Source: Pseudomonadota bacterium (GTDB lineage: Bacteria > Myxococcota_A > UBA796 > SXON01). From it: DNA of 64,000 nt. The DNA lies in contig JAUXQH010000175.1 in assembly GCA_030685065.1 (NCBI GenBank), forward strand, positions 113,744-177,743. The letters run 5' to 3'. The notes below the pieces were generated by a model. The model did not search any database. It was not told where the DNA came from and saw nothing but the letters and a program-made list of their open reading frames with translations. How positions within the stretch are numbered: position 1 is the stretch's first letter; each line of letters starts with the position of its first letter. Made by a program: the position numbers and the translations under genes. Positions 1 through 8,295 of the stretch are shown piece by piece.

Positions 1-612
1 ATCGCCAACTCGGCGCTCGGCGCGCGCGGCCTGGTGGCGGACTACGGCGCCGCGAGGGTGGAGGTCGTCTACAACGGCGTCGATCTCGCGCGGTTCCGCC
101 CCGATCCGCAGGCGCGGGCGGCGGTTCGGTCCGAGCTGGGAGCCCAGGGTCCGACGGCGTTGTTCCTCGGGACCGGCTTCACCCGGAAGGGACTCGACGT
201 GGCGATCGACGCGCTCCCCCCGGGCTGGACGTTGTGGGTCGCGGGTAAGGATCGGCCCTGGAAGGCGCCGGCGTGCGTACGTTTCCTCGGCCCCTGGCGC
301 GATCCGGAACGATTGTTGCAGGCAGCGGACGTCATGATCCTTCCCACCCGCTACGACCCCTTCGCCAACGCATGCCTCGAGGCGCTCGCTTCGGGCATCC
401 CCACGCTCACGACGCCGAGCAACGGCGCGGCCGAGGTCCTTCCGCACTCCTGGATGGTCGCGACGGACGCCGCGGGGTTCCGGGCGGGGCTCCTGGCGGC
501 TGAGGCGGGGGGCCGCGACCTGCGGGACGCCTGCCGGGCCACGGCCGAGCGCTTCACCACCGAGACGAGCTATGCGCGCGCGTTCGTGCTGCTCCAGGAG
601 GCGTCGCGATGA
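1..612 (+). CDS. Glycosyltransferase family 4, WaaG-like, 5' end outside the window
   Basis: This is the C-terminal part of a GT-B glycosyltransferase; the frame is open to base 1, so the start lies upstream. The first visible residues (IANSALGARGLV) and the following VVYNGVDLARF match the linker between the two Rossmann domains of GT4 enzymes. Near the C-terminus, RYDPFANACLEALASGIP followed by NGAAEVL is the donor-sugar-binding E-x7-E type motif in the form seen in WaaG/RfaG, which adds glucose from UDP-glucose to the inner core of lipopolysaccharide at the cytoplasmic face. The assignment to the WaaG branch rests on this motif alone; the acceptor is not shown. The stop overlaps the start of the penicillin-binding protein gene (ATGA), so the two are probably co-translated. 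Confidence 0.85.
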   Translation: MANSALGARGLVADYGAARVEVVYNGVDLARFRPDPQARAAVRSELGAQGPTALFLGTGFTRKGLDVAIDALPPGWTLWVAGKDRPWKAPACVRFLGPWRDPERLLQAADVMILPTRYDPFANACLEALASGIPTLTTPSNGAAEVLPHSWMVATDAAGFRAGLLAAEAGGRDLRDACRATAERFTTETSYARAFVLLQEASR

Positions 613-3600
613 GCCCACTCGTGAAGCGGTTGGTCCTCGGTGGCGGGCTCGCGCTCGGCGCCGTGTCGTGCGCGGGCGGCTGGGGCTACCAGGAGGGCGT
701 CGTCGAGGACCCGGGGCCGCAGTTCACGCGGGAGGCCATCCAGGCGATCATCGCCCAGGAGTCTCCCGTCTACTATCGGGACGGCGCCACGCGGATCGGG
801 GTCTTCTTCGATCTGGAGCACCGCGCCTACGTCCCGTTCGCGGAGATCCCCAAGGCCTACGTGAACGCGATCGTGGCCGCGGAGGACGGCGACTTCTTCG
901 AGCACAAGGGCGTCAGTCCGAAGCACATCGTGCGCGCCATGTGGAACAACGCCAAGGCCGGGAGCGTGGTCGCGGGCGGGTCGACGCTGACCCAACAGAC
1001 GGCGAAGAACCTATTCTACCGGCCCGATCGCAGCCTGCGGAGCAAGTGGGGCGAGCTGGTCAACGCGCTCCGGCTCGAGGCCCACTTCTCGAAGGAGGAC
1101 ATCCTCGAGTTCTACGCCAACCAGTTCCACGTGTCGGCGAACGGCCGCGGGCTGGGGATCGCCGCGCGCTACTTCTTCGACAAGGAGGTCTCGGAGCTCT
1201 CCGTGAAGGAGTGCGCGTTCATCGCCGGGCTCGTCAAGGCGCCCTCGCGGTACAACCCCTTCGTCGGGGGCACGGAGGAGCGGCGCCAGGCCGCGCGCGA
1301 GGCCGCCGAGCAGCGTACGGCCTACGTCCTTCGCCGGATGCAGGAGGAGGGCTCCCTGAGCGCGGGGGAGCGTGCGGCGCTCACCGCCGAGCCGCTCGTC
1401 TTCCGGCGCGGCACCTTCCAGTACGACCGGTCCGTGCTCCTCGACGAGGTCCAGCGGCGCCTCGAGGAGCCCGCGTTCATCGAGCTGTTCGAGCGTCTCG
1501 AGATCGACAACCCGTCGACGGCGGGCATCCAGATCATCACCACGGTGGACGCGACGGTGCAGCGCGAGGCCACCTGGGGTTTGTGGCACCACCTCACCGA
1601 GATCGGGCCCATCCTGGAGAAGACCGGCGCGAGCGCGCTGCGCTTGTCGGAGAAGACCCCGGTCCCGCACGATCCGGACACCGCGCTCTTGGTGCACGGC
1701 TTCTACGCGGCCCGGATCGCGAGCGTCTCGCTCGACAGCCTCGCGACGGGCGGACTCTCGCTCGACGTGGGCGGGCACCCCTGCCAGGTCGACAAGCAGG
1801 GCGTCGACCGCATCGCGTCGGTCCTGACGCGCGCCCGCACGGGCAATGCGACGGCGAAGGCGGACGACACCGCGCGTGCCGCGCTCGTGGAGGCGCTGCC
1901 CGTCGGCACCATCGTGCTCACCAGCGTCCGCGAGGAGGGGATCTGCGATCTGGAGCTTCGGCCGCGGCTCCAGGGCGCCGCCGTCGTCCTCGAAGACGGC
2001 CAGGTGCGGGCGCTGGTCGGCGGAAACGACAACCGCAACTTCAACCGCGCTTCGTCGGCCCAGCGGCAGTTCGGGAGCACGTGGAAGCCGCTTGTGTACC
2101 TCGCGGCGCTCCAGCTCGGTTGGCTGCCGACGGACGCGCTCGACAACCGTCGCTCAGTCTTCCCCTTCCGCGACGTCTGGTACTACCCGCGGCCGGATCA
2201 CCCGAGCGACGCCTTCGTCACGATGTCGATGGCGGGCGCGCGATCGGAGAACCTCTCCAGCGTGTGGCTGCTCGCGCACATCACCGACCCGCTCAACGCC
2301 GAACAGCTCCGGCGGCTCGCCGGGCTCGTGGGGCTCGCCAAGCGCGCCGACGAGTCCGACGAGGCCTTCCGCGTCCGGATGCGGGACGACGAGGGGCTCC
2401 GCTCCTCGCCCGAGCGGTTCGAGGAGCTCGCGTTCACCGCCGCCCGGCCGGACGTGCTCTCGGGGCTCGCGTTCGGCGCCCACCCGGAGGACGCGGCGAA
2501 GCTCCGCTCCCTCCACCACGGCCACGGCTTCGCCGCCGAGCGGGCGCGGGTCCTGCGAACGGCCGCGTCGTCCGAGCGCTCCGCGCGGCTCGCCATGTTG
2601 CAGGACAACTTCCTCGCCCTCGAGGAGGCCGTGCCGGGCTGCCTCTCGGACCTCGGCGCGATCCGCCGCGATCCGGTGTCCGGCGCGCTTGCGTGTGGGG
2701 GCGCTCCCGAGGGCTGGGAGCCCGTGGTCGAGCCGCTCGAGGAGGGCGCCGACTTCCTCGTCAACGGGCGCCTCCACCGCTCCACCATCACGGAGCTCCG
2801 CGCCGCCGTGGACCGCCACGTCGCGACGTTCGCGGGCCGGGATCCTTGGGACCCTGAGGTCCTCGCGTCGCATCCGGACTATCGCACGCTCGTGGGCATC
2901 CGGTACGTCACGCGGATGGTCGCGGCGCTCGGCGTCGACGCCGATCTGCCCGACGTCCTCTCGCTCCCCCTGGGTGCAGCGGACCTCACGCTGACCGACG
3001 CCGCGGCGCTCTACCAGGGCATGCTCCGGGGAGAGCGCTGGTCCTTCGTCGGGCAGGGGTACGACGAAGGCGCGGTGCCGGGCCTCCGGACCACCTTCGA
3101 TCTTCCCGCCGCCCCGCCCGCCGCGGCGCTCGTGGCCGAGATCCGGGACGCCGCGGGGAACGTGCTCTACCGCGCCCGCCCGAAGGCCGAGCGCGTGATC
3201 GACGCGCGGAGCGGCGAGCTCACCGGGGACATCCTCCGGAACGTCGTCCGCGTCGGGACCGGCCGTCGCGCGGCGGACGCCGTGCGGGTGAACGATCTCG
3301 CGGTGCCGCTCGCCGGAAAGACGGGGACCACGAACGACTACCGGAACGCGGCGTTCCTCGGGTTCGCGCCCCGCGCGCGGGACGGACGGTACACCTGGGG
3401 CGACGGCTACACGGTGGCCGCGTACGTCGGCTACGACGACAACACGTCGATGCGGCGGGGGGGCTGGAAGGTGCAGGGCGCCAACGGCGCGCTCCCGGTC
3501 TGGCTCGCGACCGTGCGCGGCCTCGAAAAGGCCGGCATGTTGGGCGGCGCGGGCGGCACCGAGTACCTGCCCTCCGAGGGGCTGGTGCGGATGCCGGTCG

Positions 3601-3848
3601 CCGCCGGAACCGGCCTCGCGCGTGCGGACGGGGCGGAGGGCGCCACGACGCTGGTTTCCGCGGGGTCCGCGCGCCGCTTCGCGCCCTTCACCGAGTCGCC
3701 CGCGGTCGCCGACGCGGTGGCGGGCGGCAGCACCCCGCCTCCGGTGGCGGACGGCCCCGGGCTCGACTTGTTGCCCGGCGATCTGGAGGAGGGGACCGAG
3801 GCTGTGACCGGCAACGCGACGGAGAAGAGCGTCTGGGACGGCCTGTGA
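609..3848 (+). CDS. Class A penicillin-binding protein (transglycosylase/transpeptidase), enlarged
   Basis: A 1079-residue bifunctional peptidoglycan synthase acting in the periplasm. The GT51 transglycosylase domain has catalytic E92 in an EDGDFFEHKG motif and GGSTLTQQ around S125. The transpeptidase domain has S490-T-W-K493 (nucleophile S490), S546-E-N548 and K904-T-G906 followed by TTNDYRNAAF. The distance from SxN to KTG, about 358 residues, is far longer than usual for class A enzymes, so a large insertion sits inside the transpeptidase domain. The N-terminus (MSPLVKRLVLGG...) is a hydrophobic segment ending in AVSC, a poor lipobox, so it is either a membrane anchor or an atypical lipoprotein signal. 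The ATG overlaps the glycosyltransferase stop. The C-terminal 90 residues are low-complexity Gly/Ala/Pro-rich. The role in cell-wall growth is clear; PBP1a versus PBP1c type is not resolved. Confidence 0.93.
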   Translation: MSPLVKRLVLGGGLALGAVSCAGGWGYQEGVVEDPGPQFTREAIQAIIAQESPVYYRDGATRIGVFFDLEHRAYVPFAEIPKAYVNAIVAAEDGDFFEHKGVSPKHIVRAMWNNAKAGSVVAGGSTLTQQTAKNLFYRPDRSLRSKWGELVNALRLEAHFSKEDILEFYANQFHVSANGRGLGIAARYFFDKEVSELSVKECAFIAGLVKAPSRYNPFVGGTEERRQAAREAAEQRTAYVLRRMQEEGSLSAGERAALTAEPLVFRRGTFQYDRSVLLDEVQRRLEEPAFIELFERLEIDNPSTAGIQIITTVDATVQREATWGLWHHLTEIGPILEKTGASALRLSEKTPVPHDPDTALLVHGFYAARIASVSLDSLATGGLSLDVGGHPCQVDKQGVDRIASVLTRARTGNATAKADDTARAALVEALPVGTIVLTSVREEGICDLELRPRLQGAAVVLEDGQVRALVGGNDNRNFNRASSAQRQFGSTWKPLVYLAALQLGWLPTDALDNRRSVFPFRDVWYYPRPDHPSDAFVTMSMAGARSENLSSVWLLAHITDPLNAEQLRRLAGLVGLAKRADESDEAFRVRMRDDEGLRSSPERFEELAFTAARPDVLSGLAFGAHPEDAAKLRSLHHGHGFAAERARVLRTAASSERSARLAMLQDNFLALEEAVPGCLSDLGAIRRDPVSGALACGGAPEGWEPVVEPLEEGADFLVNGRLHRSTITELRAAVDRHVATFAGRDPWDPEVLASHPDYRTLVGIRYVTRMVAALGVDADLPDVLSLPLGAADLTLTDAAALYQGMLRGERWSFVGQGYDEGAVPGLRTTFDLPAAPPAAALVAEIRDAAGNVLYRARPKAERVIDARSGELTGDILRNVVRVGTGRRAADAVRVNDLAVPLAGKTGTTNDYRNAAFLGFAPRARDGRYTWGDGYTVAAYVGYDDNTSMRRGGWKVQGANGALPVWLATVRGLEKAGMLGGAGGTEYLPSEGLVRMPVAAGTGLARADGAEGATTLVSAGSARRFAPFTESPAVADAVAGGSTPPPVADGPGLDLLPGDLEEGTEAVTGNATEKSVWDGL

Positions 3849-3886
3849 GGCCGTTGTCTCCAGGTCGCCGCGATAAGGGGGGCGCC

Positions 3887-4678
3887 ATGTCGATTCTGTT
3901 CTGGATCCCGTTGATGATCGGCTGCGTGACCGTGCCGTCGCCGCCCCCCGTGGCCGGTGGCGACGGGACCGTGCTCGCCACGACCGCGGGCCCGCCCGCC
4001 GTCAGCTTCGTGCCGCTCGAGGAGCGGGTGAACGTGCTCGTCGCGGAGGCGCAGGACACCGATCGTCGGGACCGCCTGGTCGCCGCGCGCGAGCTCATGC
4101 AGACGATGCGCAACAAGGACGCCATCGCGCAGCGCAAGGTGTACGAGTACCTCGACGCGGTGCTGACGATCGAGGAGCGCGCGCGGCCCGCGCCCATCGG
4201 GATGGACCCCATCGGCGTGCCGATCGAGGAAGAGCCGCTCGGGGGCTCGTCCACGGCGCCCACCGGCGGCGCCCCGCTCCCGCTCCCCGACATCCAACCG
4301 CTCCCGTCGGTGATCGCCCCGGCGGAGGCCGCTACGACGCTCGCGAGCGCGGTCGTCGGTGCGCGCGCCGCCCTCGCGGAGTCCCGGTACCTCGATGCCG
4401 TCGCCTTGCTCCAGGGCGTCACGACGCCCGAGGCGTCCACGCTCCGCAAGGAAGCCGTCGACGGCTGGGCGCGTACGGAGCGCGAGCGCGCCGGGCACAT
4501 GTTCCTCGAGGCGCGTCAGCTGCCGCCGGGCGGCGAGCGGGTCGCGTCCCTGCGCGCGGCGCGGATCGCGCTGGCCGCCATCAACGAGCGGTTCCCCGAC
4601 AACGCCTACGCCGCGCAGATCGCCGAGAACATCGCCAAGGTGGACGCCGACCTGGCCGCCGTCGGCGCGCGCCCGTGA
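3887..4678 (+). CDS. Hypothetical lipoprotein with helical repeats
   Basis: I chose the ATG at 3887 because a strong AAGGGGGG Shine-Dalgarno lies just upstream and because it gives a proper lipoprotein signal (MSILFWIPLMIGC). A longer reading frame begins at a GTG inside the previous gene. The 263-residue product has a short Pro-rich segment after the lipid Cys, then Ala/Glu/Arg-rich helices, a low-complexity linker (about residues 105-145), and a C-terminal helical part that resembles tetratricopeptide-like hairpins (ALAESRYLDAVALLQGV). No known family is recognised. It lies between the penicillin-binding protein and the prenyl synthase gene, and overlaps the latter by GTGA. A role as an envelope accessory factor for the synthase is only a guess from position. 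Confidence 0.7.
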   Translation: MSILFWIPLMIGCVTVPSPPPVAGGDGTVLATTAGPPAVSFVPLEERVNVLVAEAQDTDRRDRLVAARELMQTMRNKDAIAQRKVYEYLDAVLTIEERARPAPIGMDPIGVPIEEEPLGGSSTAPTGGAPLPLPDIQPLPSVIAPAEAATTLASAVVGARAALAESRYLDAVALLQGVTTPEASTLRKEAVDGWARTERERAGHMFLEARQLPPGGERVASLRAARIALAAINERFPDNAYAAQIAENIAKVDADLAAVGARP

Positions 4679-5514
4679 ACGACGCTCTCGCCGCGTGGGC
4701 CGCCCCGCGAATCACCGCCTTCGAAGAGGCGCTCCTGGGGACCTTCCCGGACGCGCTGCCCGCCACGCTCCGCGAGGCCTGCATCTACCCGTTGCAGACC
4801 GGCGGCAAGCGCGTGCGCCCGCTCCTGACGCTCGCCGCCTGCGAGTCCGTGGGGGGAGACTGGCGCGTCGCCCTGCCCGCCGCCGTCGCCGTGGAGCTGC
4901 TCCACACCTACTCGCTCGTCCACGACGACCTCCCGTGCATGGACGACGACGATGTGCGGCGCGGCCGTCCCACCGTGCACGTCCGCTACGGGGAGAACGT
5001 CGCGGTGCTCGTCGGTGACGCCCTGTTGACCGAGTCGTTCGCCGTCCTCGCGGGCGCCGGGTACGCGCCGTCCCTCGCGATGAAGCTCGTCACCGAGCTG
5101 GCGCGCGCGGGCGGAGCCCAGGGGATGATCGCGGGCCAGGCGTTCGACATCGGGATGGGCGGCCCGGTCCGCGAGCTCGATCCGCTCGTGCGGCTACACC
5201 GCTTGAAGACCGGCGCGCTGATCCGGTGCGCGGTCCGCATGGGCGGGCTCTGTGGGGGGGCGACCGATCTCGGCGCGCTCGACGCCTACGGAGACGCCGT
5301 GGGGCTCGCGTTTCAGGTGCACGACGACGTGCTGGACGCGGATCAGGACGCGGACGAAGGCGGTCCTCCGAGCTTCGTGAAGCTGCTCGGCGTCGACGCG
5401 ACGAGGCTCGCGGCCATCGCCCACGCCGAGCGCGCCTCGACCGCCATCGCCGGGCTCGCGAACGCGGACGCGCTGCGCGCCCTCGCCCGGTTCACGGTCG
5501 AACGGTCGATCTGA
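4675..5514 (+). CDS. ispA: Polyprenyl (farnesyl/geranylgeranyl) diphosphate synthase
   Basis: A trans-isoprenyl diphosphate synthase of 279 residues that condenses isopentenyl diphosphate with allylic diphosphates in the cytoplasm. The first aspartate-rich motif runs from D84-D85 to D90 (VHDDLPCMDDDDVRRG), and the second is D217-D218-V-L-D221; both bind the magnesium-diphosphate. GGKRVRP at 43-49 is the usual substrate-binding segment. The length is slightly short for IspA (about 295). Chain length cannot be fixed from the motif alone; IspA-type short-chain products (C15/C20) are most likely. The GTG start overlaps the stop of the upstream lipoprotein gene (GTGA). In bacteria ispA often neighbours tlyA and dxs; tlyA follows here, dxs does not. 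Confidence 0.9.
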   Translation: MNDALAAWAAPRITAFEEALLGTFPDALPATLREACIYPLQTGGKRVRPLLTLAACESVGGDWRVALPAAVAVELLHTYSLVHDDLPCMDDDDVRRGRPTVHVRYGENVAVLVGDALLTESFAVLAGAGYAPSLAMKLVTELARAGGAQGMIAGQAFDIGMGGPVRELDPLVRLHRLKTGALIRCAVRMGGLCGGATDLGALDAYGDAVGLAFQVHDDVLDADQDADEGGPPSFVKLLGVDATRLAAIAHAERASTAIAGLANADALRALARFTVERSI

Positions 5515-5540
5515 GCGTGGCGCCGCCGCGACGCCCGGGC

Positions 5541-6275
5541 ATGCGCCTCGACGACGTGCTCGTGGCGCGGGGGCTCGCGGACACCAGCCAACGCGCCCGG
5601 GGATTGGTGGCCGCCGGCGAGGTCCTGGTGGACGAAGTGCCCTGCGACAAGCCCGCCACGACCGTGCGCCCCGAGCAGGCCGTCCGACTGCGCTCGGCCC
5701 CGGCCCGATACGTCTCGCGCGGGGGGCTCAAGCTCGAGGCTGCTTTCGACGCCTGGCCGGTGGATCCGACCGCGCGCGTCTGCGTCGACCTGGGCGCCTC
5801 GACCGGGGGCTTCACCGACTGCCTCCTCCAGCGGGGCGCGGCCAAGGTGTACGCGGTGGACGTGGGCTACGGTCAGCTCGCCTGGACGCTTCGCCAGGAC
5901 CCTCGTGTCGTCGTGATGGAGCGAACGAACGCTCGGCGCATCGAGGCCTTTCCCGAACCCATCTCCCTGCTCGTGGCGGACCTCTCGTTCATCTCCCTCA
6001 CCCTGGTGCTCCCGACGATCCGCCGGCTGGTCGCCCCCCGCGGCGAGGCCGTCCTGCTCGTGAAGCCCCAGTTCGAGGTGGCCGCCACGGCCATCACGAA
6101 GGGGGGGCGGGTGGACGACGAGGACGCGATCGAGTCGGCGTTGGCGGCCGTCGCCGCGGCCTCGACGCGGAGCGGATTCACCGTCCACGCGACGCTCGAG
6201 AGCCCCGTGCCCGGCGCCAAGGCGGGCAACCGTGAGTGGCTCCTCTGGCTGGGCCCGCCCAGCGTGGTATCGTGA
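5541..6275 (+). CDS. tlyA: TlyA-family rRNA 2'-O-methyltransferase (S4 + FtsJ domains)
   Basis: A 244-residue protein with the two-part TlyA layout. An S4 RNA-binding domain covers residues 1-58 (MRLDDVLVARGLADTSQRAR). A Rossmann FtsJ-like methyltransferase follows, with the AdoMet motif D83-L-G-A-S-T-G-G90, then ADLSFISL and LVKPQFE. Characterised TlyA proteins methylate the 2'-hydroxyl of 16S and 23S rRNA cytidines and can confer capreomycin sensitivity; many members are labelled haemolysin A. I use the ATG at 5541, which gives the typical MRLDDVL start; an in-frame GTG at 5517 is an alternative that would add eight residues. It begins about 25 bp after ispA and is probably in the same transcript. 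Confidence 0.9.
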   Translation: MRLDDVLVARGLADTSQRARGLVAAGEVLVDEVPCDKPATTVRPEQAVRLRSAPARYVSRGGLKLEAAFDAWPVDPTARVCVDLGASTGGFTDCLLQRGAAKVYAVDVGYGQLAWTLRQDPRVVVMERTNARRIEAFPEPISLLVADLSFISLTLVLPTIRRLVAPRGEAVLLVKPQFEVAATAITKGGRVDDEDAIESALAAVAAASTRSGFTVHATLESPVPGAKAGNREWLLWLGPPSVVS

Positions 6276-6297
6276 CCGCTTCGAGGCGACGCCCGTG

Positions 6298-8247
6298 ATG
6301 AGTTCCAGTCTCCGCCTGCATGCTCCGGCCATGCTCCTCCTCCTCGGCCTCGGGGCCTGCTCCTGGGTGGGGGACGCCGCCTTCGAGAAGCGCCTCGAGG
6401 AGGTCGACGACGACGCCGACGGCGTGGCCGCCGCCTCCGACTGCAACGACCACGACGCCAGCATCTCCCCCGCGGTGATGGAGGTCTGGTACGACGGCAT
6501 CGACCAACGGTGCGACGGTGGCGACGACTACGACCAGGATCTCGACGGGTACGTCGCGACCGAAAACGTGGGCAAGCCGACGGAGGGGGTGGCCGGCACG
6601 GGCGAGCTCCCGGGCAACGACTGCGATGATGCGGAGCCCCGCGTGAGCCCGCAGCAGCCGGACGTCTGGTACGACGGCCTCGACCAGGACTGTGACGGGG
6701 GAGACGACTACGATCAAGACGGCGACGGCTTCGTGGAGGACGACTACGTCGGTCTCGCGACAACGCACGCCGCGGGCACCGGGTCCCTTCCCGGTCGGGA
6801 CTGTGACGACCTGCTGGCCGTCATCTCCCCCGACGCCACGGACGAGTGGTACGACGGCATCGATGCCGACTGCGGCGGAGAGGACGACTGGGATCAGGAT
6901 GGCGACGGCTTCATCCCGGTTGAGCTGTACGCCGAATACGGGCCCACCACCTACGTGACCGGCAGCGGCAACCTCCCGAATGGGGACTGCGACGACGAGA
7001 ACCCGGTCGTCAACCCGGCCGCGGCGGACGATTGGTACGACGCCGTCGACTCCGACTGCCACGGCGACGATGACTTCGACCAGGATCTCGACGGCTACTC
7101 GGATCCCCGCGGCGGCGGCGGCGACTGCGACGACACGGATCCCGAGATCTACCCCGGCGCCATGGAGACCCTCGCGGATGCCTCGGACTCCGACTGTGAT
7201 GGTGGGATCGACACCTTCTCCCTCGACCCCATCGCCGGCTACAGCTGGGTCGGCCCGCGCTCCCCGGTGTTCGACGAGTCGACCGACCGCGTCTACCTGT
7301 CCATCGCGGCGACCGAGATCGACACCGGCTCGTCGCACTACCACGATAGCGCGGTGGCGTTGTTGTGGTTGAACGCCGACCTGGGAGACGGTCGTGACGG
7401 CGTGGCCGCCTGGAGCGCGAGCACGACGGACTCCTCGGAGTACACGATCGGCGCGGGGCAGGGCTTCATCGCGCGGGACGACTACCTCTACGGCGTCATC
7501 GGCCTGAACTACGGGGACGGCCGCGCGCTCCGGCTCGTCCGTTACGACGTGGCCACCGGCGCGCGCTTCGCCGCCAACGCGAACGGCACGGACGGCCTGG
7601 CGGCCTACGACGACATCTCCATCGCGCTCGACTCCTCGGGCGCGCTCCATGCCGTCGCGTGTGATGACGACACGGAGGTGCTGCAGTACATCCGGGTCCC
7701 CTCCAGCTTCTCCGGCGGCTTCTCCGCCGACGTGGAGACCCCCGGGATCGGCGCCGCGGACTGCGCGATCGATCTGCACGACGTGGACGGCCACATCTTC
7801 ACCTCCGAGCGCGGCGGGGTGTGGGACTACACCTTCGACGCGGCCTCCGAGGATCCGGTGTTCACCGGCGTGGAGTACACCTCCAGCCACGCGCCGCTCG
7901 ACCTCGACATCCCCGCCGAGTGGGACTCCCGCGTGCTGGTCATGGCCGACGCGACGACCGACAGCGTGGTGCTGCTCGATGCGCTGGGCGCGGAGACCAT
8001 CGCGGAAGGCTCGGTGCCCCTCGAGGTCGACGTGTTCGTCGACGCCGGCGGCGATCTCTACGTGGCGTACGTCACCTCGGGCGGAGAGGCCCACATGGCC
8101 TGGGGCTCCGCCGCCGCGGGCTACACCCTGATCGATCTGCCCGCCCCCTTCGCGGTGTCCGACGTCGCGATCTGGGTGAGCAATGGGTACGTGATGTACG
8201 GCGCGGTCGGTGTGGACGACGTGGCCGTCGGGCTCGCGCGGCTCTGA
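6298..8247 (+). CDS. MopE-like lipoprotein with Asp/Cys metal-binding motifs
   Basis: A 649-residue predicted lipoprotein: the ATG at 6298 gives a signal peptide ending in LGLGAC. The first half (about residues 30-310) has roughly six copies of a unit built around DxCDD and WYDGIDxxCDGGDDYDQD(G/L)DG, the 'putative metal-binding motif' shared with MopE of methanotrophs and many myxobacterial surface proteins. The alternating Asp positions suggest calcium binding. The second half has no motif I recognise; its regular short beta-strand pattern (for example VYLSIAATEIDTGSS and SSGALHAVACDDD) suggests a beta-propeller. It stands 22 bp after tlyA and converges on the S41 protease gene; an 18-bp tandem repeat sits at the shared 3' ends. 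Confidence 0.75.
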   Translation: MSSSLRLHAPAMLLLLGLGACSWVGDAAFEKRLEEVDDDADGVAAASDCNDHDASISPAVMEVWYDGIDQRCDGGDDYDQDLDGYVATENVGKPTEGVAGTGELPGNDCDDAEPRVSPQQPDVWYDGLDQDCDGGDDYDQDGDGFVEDDYVGLATTHAAGTGSLPGRDCDDLLAVISPDATDEWYDGIDADCGGEDDWDQDGDGFIPVELYAEYGPTTYVTGSGNLPNGDCDDENPVVNPAAADDWYDAVDSDCHGDDDFDQDLDGYSDPRGGGGDCDDTDPEIYPGAMETLADASDSDCDGGIDTFSLDPIAGYSWVGPRSPVFDESTDRVYLSIAATEIDTGSSHYHDSAVALLWLNADLGDGRDGVAAWSASTTDSSEYTIGAGQGFIARDDYLYGVIGLNYGDGRALRLVRYDVATGARFAANANGTDGLAAYDDISIALDSSGALHAVACDDDTEVLQYIRVPSSFSGGFSADVETPGIGAADCAIDLHDVDGHIFTSERGGVWDYTFDAASEDPVFTGVEYTSSHAPLDLDIPAEWDSRVLVMADATTDSVVLLDALGAETIAEGSVPLEVDVFVDAGGDLYVAYVTSGGEAHMAWGSAAAGYTLIDLPAPFAVSDVAIWVSNGYVMYGAVGVDDVAVGLARL

Positions 8248-8295
8248 CGGTCAGCCCGGCTCCGACCGTCAGTCCGGCTCTGACCATCAGTCCGG
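8242..8295. repeat. Three tandem 18-bp units at the junction of two convergent genes
   Basis: Three adjacent 18-bp copies with consensus CTCTGACSRTCAGTCCGG occupy 8242-8259, 8260-8277 and 8278-8295. The first contains the TGA stop of the MopE-like gene; the third contains the complement of the TGA stop of the protease gene. Each copy can offer a stop codon on at least one strand. Confidence 0.8.

Noticed and set aside
4359..5018. Arg-rich 219-codon frame overlapping the lipoprotein and ispA
   Set aside because: Alternative-frame shadow across two well-supported genes.
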